Assembly: GCF_030463535.1 (NCBI RefSeq)
Contig: NC_132887.1
Coordinates: 17,785,358-17,849,357, forward strand
Direction: 5' to 3'
Source: Salminus brasiliensis
Taxonomy: Eukaryota; Chordata; Actinopteri; Characiformes; Bryconidae
DNA: 64,000 nucleotides
Below the pieces are notes generated by a model. The model was not told where the DNA came from. It made no database searches and was given only the letters and a program-made list of their open reading frames with translations. Shown piece after piece: positions 41,091-52,689 of the stretch; within the stretch, counting starts at the first letter, position 1; each line of letters starts with the position of its first letter. A program made the translations under genes and the position numbers.

Positions 41091-42224
41091 TGTGTTATCA
41101 CCCAGGACTGCATTTTATAATTTTTTTTGTGTTCAAAATGTTGAACACCTTGTGTAGTAAACACCTCATAATAGTTAGGTATCAGCACTGCCACCTGTTT
41201 CAGGCTGTATATGAGATCAAGGCCAGGAGTGCCTTAAAACTCTGGTCTGTTTACACTCTCTTAACCCCTTAAAGCAACATTATGTAGCAATTCTTACCTT
41301 AAAATCATCTAAATAAAATCATGCTGGTGGTACTCTAACTTGTAATAGGGTGAATGACATCTCTGTCACTGACACTCCTACAGCAGTGCATGACACCTCT
41401 TGTGAAAATGGCATAATCCTGTGTAAACTTTAATATTACTATTCTTTATCAGTCCACGTGATTCTTTCACTTCAGATGCTGGTTCTGTATGTCTCAGCTT
41501 GATAACAAATGCACATGTTCAGTTATCCAAGTGTGATTTGTATTCACGACAGTGGTGTTAAAGTGAACTAGACTCCACAACTGTAGGGGGGGCCCTTTTG
41601 CAAAACAAAATCCAATTCTTGCATAATGCTACTTTAAATTTGCGCTGTAAGCCACCTCTGAAAAAGGACATGCATACATGCATTTCTAGATTTTTGAGAG
41701 ATACAGAACCACCACTGAAAGTAAAAGAATCATATGGACAGAGGCAGTTGATAAATATTACAGCATTACAGTTCTCATAAGAGTTTCCCTGTCTACTTCT
41801 TTAAAGTTAGCAGCAAAGTTAGCCATGTCTGGAGTGGCAACGACAGTGATGCTATTCTCCTTATTACAGGTTAGTGGAGTATCCCAGTGATTTTTGAAGC
41901 TGCTATTTTAAAGGAAAAATGCTACATAATGTTACTTTAAACTGAATTTTTTAATCAGTCATTAATGATTTCTGTTTACTATGTAATGTTTAGCGCTGTT
42001 GCAACTAGCCTATTGGGGATAGATATACTTTCCTAGTGGACAACAGAGTGGTTCTGAAAGCTGCTCTGAATAAGAGCCTCTGCTAAATACCATAATGTAA
42101 ATGTGATATTTTGTGAAGTGTTCAGGAGATGTGAGTGTGTGTGTGTGTGTGTGTGTTTGTGTGTGTGAATGTGTGTTTGCGTGTACCTGTGTGTGAGGTA
42201 GAGGAGGCGAAGGCCATGGCACGT

Positions 42225-42640
42225 TTTTAATCTCAGTAATTAGAGAGCCATGTCACTCATAGATAAAAGTGATGGCCTGTACACACTGTGTGTGTGTGTG
42301 TGTGTGATGCTGAGCGTGCGTAGAGATGGCTCACTAATGAGGCTTCGTCTCCTCACCCTTAAACACACACTACATTAATTCCCCTGCTGTCGTCTGGGTT
42401 ACTACAGTGATAACAGATAATGGAGCTAATCTGAGAATTCTGTATCAGATGAGCTGTTTAATATCCTCCGGCCTTCAGGTGGTAATGATTTTTAAAGCGA
42501 ATGTGTCGTCTCTGCTGTCATTCACTTAATCAAATATTTGGAGTCTGAGAGAGGAACGTCTGAAGTCCATGGCATGCTGTTCACTGTTTAGGCCGAATCT
42601 GTAATGGCAGAGATAACTGCTCTCTATTATTATTGCTTAT
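42225..42640. promoter_or_regulatory. CNE-like block upstream of egr2
   Basis: Non-coding sequence without repeat hallmarks except one (TG)n tract. It contains many TAAT-type homeodomain cores (for example CTCACTAATGAGG, CAGATAATGGAGCTAATCTG, TGGTAATGATTTTTAAA). The EGR2 upstream region of vertebrates is known to carry hindbrain enhancers, and this is a candidate. I cannot test conservation. Confidence 0.3.
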
Positions 42641-43114
42641 TGAAGGTGGCAGTTTTTGCTGTAAAACTTTACTTTACTTTACAGTGCACTGCCTGAAAGA
42701 GGTAGGCTTAGAAGAGATGTTATTAGTTCTGTGCTAGATCTAATTAAATAAGAGTGAGGCCCAAACAAACACTTTTTCTGTAAAGAATTCAAAAAGTATT
42801 TCAGTATTTTCAGCATCTCTGCATCTTTCTGGCATTTGGCTGACGCTCTTCCCCAACACGACTCACATTTGAGTCATGGCACACAGGTAGGCAAAGGTGG
42901 CGTTAGGAGAATTGCCCAAAGACTCTTTTTGGTGTAGTTGGTGTGAGGGAATTGAACCCTACTCTGCCACAGGGAAGGCAGTGTTGTTACCAGCTTACAA
43001 GCTACACCAACCAAAATCATTTTATGAACAATTCAGTCAAAAGTGAGTACAAATGTTATTACTTATATGCATAGATGAGGTTAACTGGCAGACTGAGGGA
43101 GCACTACTCTGCAC

Positions 43115-43430
43115 AACTCTGCTAAAAATTCCAGCTCAAGACCAGCTTTTGCTGGAGGTTTTGGAACATTTTATGCTGGAAGGGTAAAGGTGGTTGAAAA
43201 GCTGGTCATCCAGGCAAAATACCCTATACTAGTAAGCTAGCTGATTGACCAGCTCTTGGCCAGCATAGTGTATGTTACATTAGATTCTGGGCATGCATGG
43301 TCATGTGGGTCGACCAGCGTGGTCTTGCTGCTTGGTGATTCCATCAAACTCAAATCATACCCCATGCTAGACAAGAGCTAAGCTGGTCAACCATCTGTAC
43401 CAGCTTGACCAGCTTTAGCAAAACCTTCAA
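43115..43430. repeat. GCTGG/CCAGC-rich dispersed repeat
   Basis: Repeated ACCAGC and GCTGGT words in both orientations, for example ACCAGCTTTTGCTGG, GAAAAGCTGGTCATCCA and GTACCAGCTTGACCAGC. This is an interspersed repeat type common in fish. A shorter piece with similar words lies at 51832-51892. Confidence 0.5.
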
Positions 43431-43756
43431 GTGGGAAATATCTGGCCGATTGCTGACGAAATTTTGGCATGTGGTGATTTGGGAAAAGGTGAAGAAGGCC
43501 TTGAAACCTTGAAACTGAAACCTTGAGTTCCATCTTAAATAGTTTATTTATGCAAAAAGTATTTATTTATGCAAAATGTATTTATTTATGCAAAAAGTTT
43601 ATTTATTATAAAAAGTGGCACCTCTGTGTGGCGCATTGTGTCTATGCCTTTTTTTTTAAAAACAAACAAACAAACAAAAAACAAACAAACCTAATATTAA
43701 ATATGCATTATGTATTGGGAAAATGTCTTCAAGCATTGTGATTTTTCTGTTTTGCG

Positions 43757-44020
43757 CACTCTTAAAACATACACACACAAAAAAACACTAGGAGTGATAG
43801 CATAGAGAAACAACTTTTTTTTGTTAAAGAGATCTGTGAGTGTAAAGACCCTTTATATTAGTTCTTTAGGTGTTTAAGGGTTCAAAGGTTAAAGGTTCTT
43901 CACATCTCTTTACCAAAAATGATTCTTTATGAAAGCAAAAATGGTTTTTCAGGAAAGCAAAAGTGGTTCTTCTATGGTATCACTTAAAGAACCCTTTGTA
44001 GACCTTTATTTTTAAGAGTG
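43757..44020. mobile_element. MITE with CACTCTTAAAA terminal repeats
   Basis: CACTCTTAAAA at the left is the inverted repeat of TTTTAAGAGTG at the right, 264 bp apart. The interior carries the AAAGAACC and AGTGGTTCTTCTATGG words shared with 16.8-17.3 kb. Confidence 0.7.
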
Positions 44021-44439
44021 TAAGGGTTCTCTGCTTTACATCTGATGGAGCTGTTTCGGATTCAGCTCCGCTTTCACTTCCAGCATTGTTGGGGGCAGCT
44101 CTTCAAACCCACTCTAAATGTCCTTGTCCTTTGTATCCCGCCCACAGGCACAAAAATGTATTCCCATTGTGTCAGTGTTGCCAGCTTCTCTTTTGGATTT
44201 CTATTTTAATCTATTAGAAGAGAACAGGCAGAAGTTAACTGCTGATAACCCCTGTTAGATTAAAGGTAATATAAGGGACATCAATAGATGCTGCTATTTA
44301 TTTTTTTCTATATGTTTAAAATATAAATAAATAAATAAATAAATAAATAAGAACAACTAAATAAAGTCAGACAGGTCAAAGGTTTAATCAGAGTTGGTAG
44401 AAATCATACAGAAATCAGAGCATATTATTTTGGGTGCTT

Positions 44440-44700
44440 CTTTTTTTTGTTGTTGTTACAGCTTCTGCAGCCCCTTGTCCTCTGTGCCCCTCCCATGCCC
44501 CCCTGTGCCCTGTACGCCCACACCACGCCATGTTGGGGTGACCGTTTTGTTAGCGTGCGCTTTGGTGCTGCATGGGGGCCTGATGACCCCTGCACACGAC
44601 GATTAATCAAACGTCACAAAGCGATTTCTCCAAACTACATTATTCCCTTTCATAAAAACAGCAGACTGCTTTTAAATCTGGCCTTACGCTTTTTTTAATA
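44440..44700. promoter_or_regulatory. CNE-like block with EGR-type site
   Basis: Non-repetitive block between an AAAT array and AT-rich DNA. CGCCCACAC at 44515-44523 is, on the minus strand, GTGTGGGCG, one base from the EGR consensus GCGTGGGCG. ACGATTAATCAAACG nearby is homeodomain-like. This is a candidate autoregulatory element of egr2, by inference. Confidence 0.3.
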
Positions 44701-47319
44701 CAGCACCACATTCAGGCCAGAAGCAGTGCCATATGGGCCATTTTCACTTGAATTCCTGTAACTGAATATCATTTCAGTGCTAGATTATGTACACACCTGT
44801 AATATCTTGGTGTGTGTTTGAGTGTTTAATGTTTCTGTCTAAACACATCACATTCTCAAAGGAGATCAAAAATTCTAACAGCCCATTTTCATTTTTTGCT
44901 AGTGTTTGTTTTTATGCTGCAATAAATCAAGGAGCCTGGCTCCTTATTTAGCCTGTACCTTTTTTCAGTGCAGCTGCAACTTTTTCAAAATTAGATATCA
45001 GCTGAAATCATAGTTCCAGCATGACTGAAACAGCAGCAACAAAATCCTGACTAGGGATGGGCTGATATGTAAACTACGGAATGATGATGATATCTGATAT
45101 TTTTCATTTGAATATCTACCACTGATGCTGATATATCAATTAAATTGAATTATTAATTAAAATGTATACTACATCCTCCTGGATTAGCATTACAGACAAA
45201 TATAATCTAAATATAATACAATATTTTATTTCTGTAGGGTCACACATAGCCCAGCCTCACCTAAACATTCTGCTATTCTGGAGTTTAAAATACATCATCA
45301 AATACAAGTTTGAAATAACATATTCAATTCAATTCATATTCAAACATCTGTTTGATGCTGATAAGTTAAAAAAAAATAATTAGAAAAAAATGAATTCATC
45401 ATGATGATAATTAATAATAATGAATTTTAAAAAGAAATTAGAGATTCACAATGATTTTGGAAAAATTATTAGCATCGGCATACTGATAACGATTCCAATA
45501 TTATCATGTATCTCTAATTATGACTATAAATACTCAATGATGCAACATCATCTCTGTAAATACAAAAAAAACTCCAGAATGGCAACTTTACAGCTGAAAG
45601 AACTTGTAAAAGATTTTAAGTAATTTTGGAACATTTCTGTTGGTCCATTAATCATTAAACGAAGAAAAAAAGTAGACCTGCCAGATTCAAATTATGCCAA
45701 AAAGATTAAAAAAAGGCAAAACTGAAGTTACAAGGTTTGGCAGTGCGGCGTAACAGTGATGTAATACATGATTACATATGTAACCCTTCGCTGATGGTAC
45801 ACAGCTAAAAGTATGCTAAAGCTATATAATCACATAAAACAGGAAACTTTAACACTCACCAGTGTTACAGCATTCGGGGCCTCTTACAGGCTTTCTGTGG
45901 ACCTTTGGTTTATGCTGCTGAGACCTCTAAGACCAGGACTGTGTATGCTTCCTACTCACTGAAGGCAGCTACAAATCAGACAATGGGTTTGTTCCCACCT
46001 CCAAACACCCTCAGAGCTGAAATTGTTATGATAATGATTAAGGTTTGGGAGAGCCAGTAGAGTGGGTCAGAAAGTGGTTCATTGCTATGAGGGGGGGGCG
46101 GAGTAGTCCGTAGGTGTTTGGGTCACATATGCGCACCATGCTCGGGGCGTGGTTTCCTAACAGCTGGCCTCTGGGTGACAGGCCTCCACAGAGCATAAGA
46201 GTCCTGCTCCCAAACTAGAATCTGGATGCATTTGTAGGTCTCTGTCCAACTTTAAAACATTAATTACATTAATTTAAATGCAGCAATTAATTAAATTAAT
46301 TAATTATTGGTAATTAATTAATATCTTTATTCATCTCCCCTTATTTCATCACTGCCTGCTCTACTGCATCCCGGCTTCATTCTCTTGAAAAAAGCTCAGG
46401 ACTGTTTGTGAGTCTACAGTCTGTAATGACACAGCAACTACACCACGGTTCCACTTTCAGTAGAGTGCATCAATCGGGGAAACAGCAGACGCAGCCATTC
46501 TGATGAATGCTTCTGAACCATATGAAGGTTTTATAGCCGCCAATACCTATTGGGGAAAAAGTAGGCCCAAAAATGATACTTCCACACTGAGACACCAGAA
46601 ATGATACACTAAGACTTTTTGGCTTAACGTTCCCAAGTTCCCAAGATAAAATATACAATGCTAATATGTACTCTGCTGACATGTCATAGTCTTATCATTA
46701 TAAATTATTATTAGAGTGAATACTTGAGGATTAGTTCAGTGGTGTGCAGGAATATGCAAAGAGTCAATGTTCAAAAACTAAAGTTAATATTAGGCTCATG
46801 TATTAGAAATTAAAAACACTGTAAGGTTCAGGCACCCATAGTCATTAAAAACATTGAAAGACAGTTTAGGGATCAGGATATTATAAATTGTTACTAATTA
46901 AATGTGAAATATTCCTTTTGCAGAAATTACACATTTCATCACTGTCACAAAAACCTTGCATGTCCTACAAAATGCACTACAAGCCATTTTGCAGCATTTC
47001 TATTGGTTCATTAATAATTATATTTTGACATGATGTGAAGAACAATTGCCAGATTCAAAAATTGTGATATAAAAGTGATAAACAAAAAGGTTTTTGAGTG
47101 ACTGTGACAATATGCTAGCTTTGAAGCTTTGTAAGGTAAGAGATAGTTTTACCATGGTTCTGAAGAGTTATAATGACCCAAAGAGAAGGTATGCAAGTCT
47201 ATTTAGACTACCATCACAAAATATCATCAGTAATCCTACTTTTATTTCATTTTATTTATAGACGGTAGTAACAGACGAGAAGAACACATGGAGAAAAAAG
47301 GATGTGATACATTCTAATG

Positions 47320-47700
47320 AGGGATTGTAACTGTGGTTTGGAGGCTGGCGTGCCCCCCGTCACCCTGAGTCCACAGTGCGTGGGTGGAGAGCGCAGGAAG
47401 ATGGATGGCCAAGCCCCCAGAGCGTGATGGGTATTGCCCATGTCATCACCCAGAAACAAAGACATAAAGCAGCAGGATGGATTGCATAGGGGTGTTGATC
47501 ATTAGGTGTAAAATCGACAGCGGCCCACAAAAAAATCAAGACGATATCCTACGAGTTCTGCTCCACACCAGTCTTATTCTCATCACAGCAGTGTCTGCTT
47601 GCAGCTGATGGATTTGGCCTGTTTCAGTTGGTTTCTCCCATGATTTACCCAGCGTGCCTGATTATGGGGTTGGTGTTTGTTTTTACAAGCTGTTCCTTCT
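47320..47700. promoter_or_regulatory. CNE-like block with EGR-type site
   Basis: GC-balanced, non-coding, no repeat signature. GCGTGGGTG at 47378-47386 differs by one base from the EGR consensus. The words GATGGATGGCCAAG and GGTATTGCCCATGTCATCAC follow. It is a second candidate autoregulatory or hindbrain enhancer block. Confidence 0.3.
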
Positions 47701-48377
47701 TCTGAATCGGTTTAAAACAGCAGCAATCAATGTTACATTACAGCCCAGACCTCTCAGACTCCATCAGCACTTTAGAGCGTCTCAGTTCTTCAGTCAGAAT
47801 CCAATTCATCTGCATCTTTAAAAATGCAGTGATCCGGCCCTGCTTCCCTAAAGCATTGTAGTGTAAGGAGATCATCTTAACTGGTAGAGAGAGTGTTCCA
47901 TTTAAGAATCATCTTCAGGCTGAGATCCTTTAGAAAACCCAGCCCTGACCAGTCCCCATGATGTTCATTTCATGCCCTGTAAAAACACTAATGTGAAATA
48001 CTGCTTTAATCATCTAAAGCTATTCACTGTATTTATGTTGACTCGACCAACCATTTTTTTTTTACAGTGTATCTCATCCTAGCAATTCAGCAATTAAAAG
48101 AGGTAAGTACTGTTTTCATCATGCAAGTCATTACCAGTAATTACACAGGAGTCTATCACACCTCATACCCCTCAGGGGCAGGACAGATTCATTCTACACT
48201 AAAACCACTCTGAGAGCAGAAACCGCACACTGTGATTATATGCCACGTTACTGCAGCCGGCCAAGGTTTTCTATTACTCAAACAAATGCAGGTTCACTCT
48301 TTCCAAAATCCCTCAGTATTAAAGAGATGATCTCCAGTGTAATTAAAAGTATTGGTACTTTTCTGCACATGTTTATG

Positions 48378-48840
48378 TACAGTATATGGACAAAAGTATT
48401 GGGACATCTGCTCATTCATTGCTTCGTCTTAAATCGAAGGTGTTTACAAAGAGTTTATCCTGCTTTTGTTGGAGTAACCGTCTCTACTGACCAGGAAAGG
48501 CTGTCTACTAGATTTCAGAGCATTGCTGTGAAGATTTGATTGCATTCAGCGATGTCAGGATGTTGGATGATCACCACCCCACCATGATGATCATCCCCAA
48601 CTCACAGTTCCACTGCTCCACAGATCAACGCTGGGGGGCTTTACACCCCTCTAGTCCGTGCCTGGCATTAGTCATGATGCCAATAGGTTCATCTGTTTTA
48701 TCTATTCCAGAGAGTCCTATTGTATTGGCAGTACGTCTCTACAGGGACTAGACAAGCTCTGTTTGTATGCATTTGCACATCTGTGTCAGCAATGGGTGCA
48801 GCTTAAAGTAGCTAAATGTATTGAATGTATCTTGAAAAAG
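48378..48840 (+). mobile_element. TGGACAAAAGTATT-family element, near full length
   Basis: It opens with TATATGGACAAAAGTATTGG and contains the internal blocks shared with the other copies (CTGCTCATTCATTGCTTC, CATGATGCCAATAGGTTCAT, CCAGAGAGTCCTATTG). The distal terminal repeat is deleted. Confidence 0.7.
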
Positions 48841-49039
48841 AGTCACTTGACTTATAATAATGAACCAAATACAAGTTGTTCTTCATCTGGGAGAAGAAGC
48901 ACGTGGTGTAGTTATTTGGAATGGGATGGGTCTATGTAAGGATAGGGTTTATTATAGAACCTTTGAAGAACCCTTTGTGAGGACCAAAAACCCTCCAGTT
49001 TTAGACATTCAGGTTCAGTCATTTAGTTCATGTTTAAGG

Positions 49040-49215
49040 GGCAGCTCTGGGGTGAAGGTTAGCGAGGCAGGCTCAGGACCAGAAGGTCACCGGTTCGATC
49101 CGCTCGACCAGCAGGAAGTGAGGACAAGGGGAGTGAAGGTTAGGTGAATGTCTTCCCCCAACATTCACCAAACCCCAGATTAAGATGGGAGCAGTTGAGG
49201 TGGCTGCCTACCCCT
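49040..49215 (+). mobile_element. tRNA-derived SINE
   Basis: GTTAGCGAGGCAGGC resembles a polymerase III A box, and GGTTCGATCC (near 49092) is an exact B box, with spacing as in a tRNA head. A SINE body follows to about 49215. A true tRNA fold is not formed. Confidence 0.6.
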
Positions 49216-49617
49216 GAAGGTGTGTGTGTGTGTGTTCACGGTCATGGATGGTTTAAATGGGGAGTCCAAATTCTGTTGTACTGCTGTGCAGCAGCTATAA
49301 GGGATGATCATAGTCTTTATTGCTTTGTAATTGGTCACATCTTTCCTTTTTGAGCATTAACATTTTAAGTTTATACGATGAGAGGTACTAGATGTAGTGG
49401 ATGTACAGTCCAGCAGGTGGCGCCACAAACCAACAGTGGATTTCTCCTGCAGCGGACAGAGCAGATGCACAGCAGACCTACATTGACAGGTTGCGCAAAC
49501 TGTAGTGTCCCAACAGTTCAGCCTCGTGTTTTCCTTTGGCCAGGTTCAGAGTTCAGAGACGGATCAGCAGAATTCTGCGACAGATACTAACGATAAGAGA
49601 CGTCTGGGGTCGTTTAA

Positions 49618-52600
49618 ATGGACCTAATGGAGAGTCCTCTAAACCGCGTAAGTGTCCTTCTCCGTCCTGTTGACAACTTCAGACCAATACGTTGGAGCAG
49701 TTTACAGCTGAGAGAATTACAACTGAAAGCTGCTCTAAACACCAGTTAGGTTTGTCTGCATGCCCTCCAGAGCAGGCATTTCTCAGCCTATTGGTGCAGT
49801 GTTCAGCCTGTAGCGCCTGTACACCCCCCCCCCCCTTCAGAGATTCATGTGTGTTAATAGCAGAGAAAAGACCAAGCAGTACAATGGACTTCATGCCTAC
49901 AGATGGAAAACACTGCTGTAAGATACCAAAAATAGAAATCACACGGTAGTTTAGTGTTTATTTAACCCTCCTGTGATGTTGAAAATGTGAAAGCGATCCA
50001 AGTTTAAAAATATAGGACAAATAGTTGTAATCATATTTGAAGGCTGGAACCTTTCCCTTTGTGTTGAGCTTAAGTAGTGTAATGAACATGTAAATGGAAA
50101 AGACTCATTTAATGACAGCTTGTCCCACAGCCATCAACTCCAAGAGAGATTCACATCAACATGAGGAAAAAAGAAAGAGGTGCCAAGCTAGCAAGTCCTA
50201 ATTACATCTAAACGAAAAAATCTGAATAAAATAAGAATAATAAAAAAAAACGTGTTAAATGTCTAGTTTTTGCCAACACACCCAAAGCTGTGTAAACATG
50301 GCATTAGGCATGGTGCCAATACGTTTATGTTGATCTGTTCCAGAGAGTACTATTGGCAGTACTTCTCTACAGGGACTAAACAAGCTGTGTGTGCGCATTT
50401 GCACATCTGTGTCAGAACTCAGAAGTAGCCGAACGTATTCATTATAGAAGCCGTGTCCACAAACATTTGGACATATAGTGTATTTTTCTTAACGAAACGT
50501 TCTATATAGTCCTTAAAATGAGTCATTTGACTTATAATAGTGAACCAACTAGGAAAGGTTCTTCATCCGAGGGAAGAACCATTTACACAGATAAACCCTT
50601 GAATATGAGTGTTTATTTGGAATGGGATGGTTCTATATAAGGATAGGCTTTATTAAAGAACCCTTAAAGAACACGTTGAAAGGAGAAAAATATACTTTTT
50701 ACTCAGTCCTTGTTTAGGGGTCAGCTCTGGAAAAAGTATTTTTGCAGTGAATTAGCATAATTAAACCATAATAATCTGTAATGGGTGACATTTTTAATTA
50801 CACTAAATATTAATTAAATGAGTATAAATGGAACTAAATATAATGTTTATAATGGGACAGCCTAGTTGCACTACTGTGGCTCCATCGGCCCGTAAATACA
50901 GCCTGTGAAGGATGCAGTCGCTGAATTGAAACACACTATATGCAATTTGTTTACATTCAAGCTTCTGTATACAAGCTACGTTCTGGCATTGCCATGCCTG
51001 CAACTAATTTTCTTGACTACTGGAGAACTTGAGGTATGAGATTACATTTCTGAGCTTGGTGAGGAATCCAGGTACCTTATGTTTGGGCAGTGATTAGTAA
51101 AACTCACACCTTTCCCAATGACTCCTGACACTATGTCATCAGTGTGTAGTCGCCCCCCCCAGGCTACCTTCTCTTAAGTATGCAGTTACATTTTATGTAA
51201 TGGTTGGCTGCCTGACCTCAGTGTTGACTGTTAATATGTCAGTTATCAAGTGCATTAACTCCATTACCTGGATGATGTTCAGAAAGCAGAATTGATCTGA
51301 GTGTAATGTAATTGGTTCAGGTGAACATTACTACTTTGAGTTGGACTGGTCAAATTTAATTGTGTGTAAAACACAGTTCAGTTGTGTAGAATCACTGTCC
51401 ATAATTAAATGAACATTGTTTGAAGAATTTTTAACACAGAGTGTAGTTTTGGATGGTTAAACATGCACCGGGTCAGTTTGACCCGGGAACAAGCGTTCAA
51501 CTCTTTATGACCTGTCACTTTTACTGTAGGCCCATCAGTGTGGCCGAAATGCAAACCGGTTGGTAGGGCAAGAGTATTACGAGGAGGCGATTTCATGCCA
51601 CGGGGAAGCAGCAGGTAAGTAACTGTGTTCTTATTTCTGCTCTAAACTCTTTCAAACACCAGAATTAAACTAACTTTCCTAAGTATCTTACTCTCCTTCT
51701 GTACAGCTCTCCTGGAAGAAGCATTATTGATGACACAAAATGAGCAGGTAGAACATTAATACCTACATTAAAAACACAGACACAAGAATAAACAAAAGGT
51801 AACAACATTGTGGCTTATGTGCTTACCCTTAAAGCTGGTCTAAGATGGTGTATGCTGGTCTGGTGATGGTTTAGCTGTTTACCCAGCATAGATATACTGG
51901 AACTGAACAAATCCATACAGTGAAGTTCAGCTGTGTTCATCTAACCACTAAATAAATAACACTGTTACAGGCAAAACAACACACTTACTGAGATTTTGAC
52001 TGTGTGTGTGTGTGTGGATACCGTAACAATTTATTTCACAAGCCCAAGCATGAAATTACCCCCCCCTACACATGTTTAAAAACATCTTTAGGCAGTAGAG
52101 ATTTAACAGTTTGCCAGTCACTTCATATACATTCCTGTTAAGTCTCAAGTCTCTGATATGTGACTCAAGTCTGGAGTCTTCAGACATTTTATTTTTTAAG
52201 GTCAAGCTCTCTCTTGAGCTCCAGAGAGGCAGACATCTTCAGCAGCAACGCCTCATCAGAGAAACACTCGCAAGAAAACCCTCCAAAGAGACATCAGTAC
52301 CACCAGCCCCATCTAGAGCAGCCTCCAAACTCCAAACAGCAAGCCAGACAGCCCCCCAGTACATCTCCCAAGCACCTCTACGATGGTCTAAAGCAGCCAA
52401 AGATGACAGGACTCGGCTGGAGGAGCAAAGCACAGCCATCGCTGACCTCAGAAATGTTGTGGCTGTCCTGCTGCTGGAGAACGAGAAGCTACTGAAGGAA
52501 AACGAGAGCCTGAAGGTGGAGAATGCTCGACTGAAGAGAGACCCCTATGCGGACCAGAAGAGTCCCCACCTAACCCCTTAGCTGAACCCTGCCGAGGCCA

Positions 52601-52689
52601 CTCAGGGGCCACCGCCGCTAGACTTACCACTTTTACATCTGCCCCCTAACCTCCAGGAGGAAATACGCCAGTTGTGGGAGAGGGAGTAG
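49618..52689 (+). CDS. nrbf2: NRBF2, autophagy PI3K-complex subunit, with in-frame TAG
   Basis: Exons: 49618-49647, 51530-51614, 51707-51747 and 52201-52581, or to 52689 if the TAG at 52579-52581 is passed. NRBF2 binds ATG14 in the VPS34-Beclin complex and modulates autophagy. Residues 1 to about 75 form the MIT domain: MDLMESPLNR, then AHQCGRNANRLV and YEEAISCHGEAA, then LSLELQRG, all matching human NRBF2. A leucine-zipper-like coiled coil lies at 122-165 (EEQSTAIADLRNVV, ENEKLLKENESLKVENAR). The first stop leaves 178 residues against human 287. After it the same frame continues 35 codons, including GPPPLDLPLLHLPP, which resembles the end of human NRBF2, to a second TAG at 52687-52689. The gene converges on jmjd1c, as in human. 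Candidate poly(A) signal AATAAA at 53175-53180. Confidence 0.88.
50290..50735 (+). repeat. Direct duplicate of 48.67-49.05 kb segment in nrbf2 intron 1
   Basis: The sequence repeats, in the same order, the MITE part (CCAGAGAGTACTATTGGCAG), then GTCATTTGACTTATAATAGT, then TTTGGAATGGGATGGTTCTA, then AGGGGTCAGCTCTGG, all found at 48672-49046 (GTCACTTGACTTATAATAAT, TTTGGAATGGGATGGGTCTA, AGGGGCAGCTCTGG). Confidence 0.75.

Larger units (their letters stand above)
38110..49617. other. egr2 upstream / nrbf2 upstream gene desert
   Basis: 11.5 kb without any supported exon. It holds the egr2 promoter, CNE-like blocks (40.6-41.1, 42.2-42.6, 44.4-44.7 and 47.3-47.7 kb), MITE copies (39.3, 43.8 and 48.4 kb), a SINE at 49.0 kb, and low-complexity tracts: poly-A 38375-38407, (AC)n near 39100-39121, (TG)n near 42134-42180 and 42282-42305, and AAAT repeats 44323-44350. 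Confidence 0.6.

Noticed and set aside
49060-49105. tRNA-like A and B boxes as a true tRNA gene
   Set aside because: No cloverleaf or acceptor stem forms, and a SINE body follows. Annotated as a SINE.
52160-52495. Overlapping plus-strand frame in nrbf2 exon 4
   Set aside because: Out of frame with the conserved NRBF2 MIT and coiled-coil residues.
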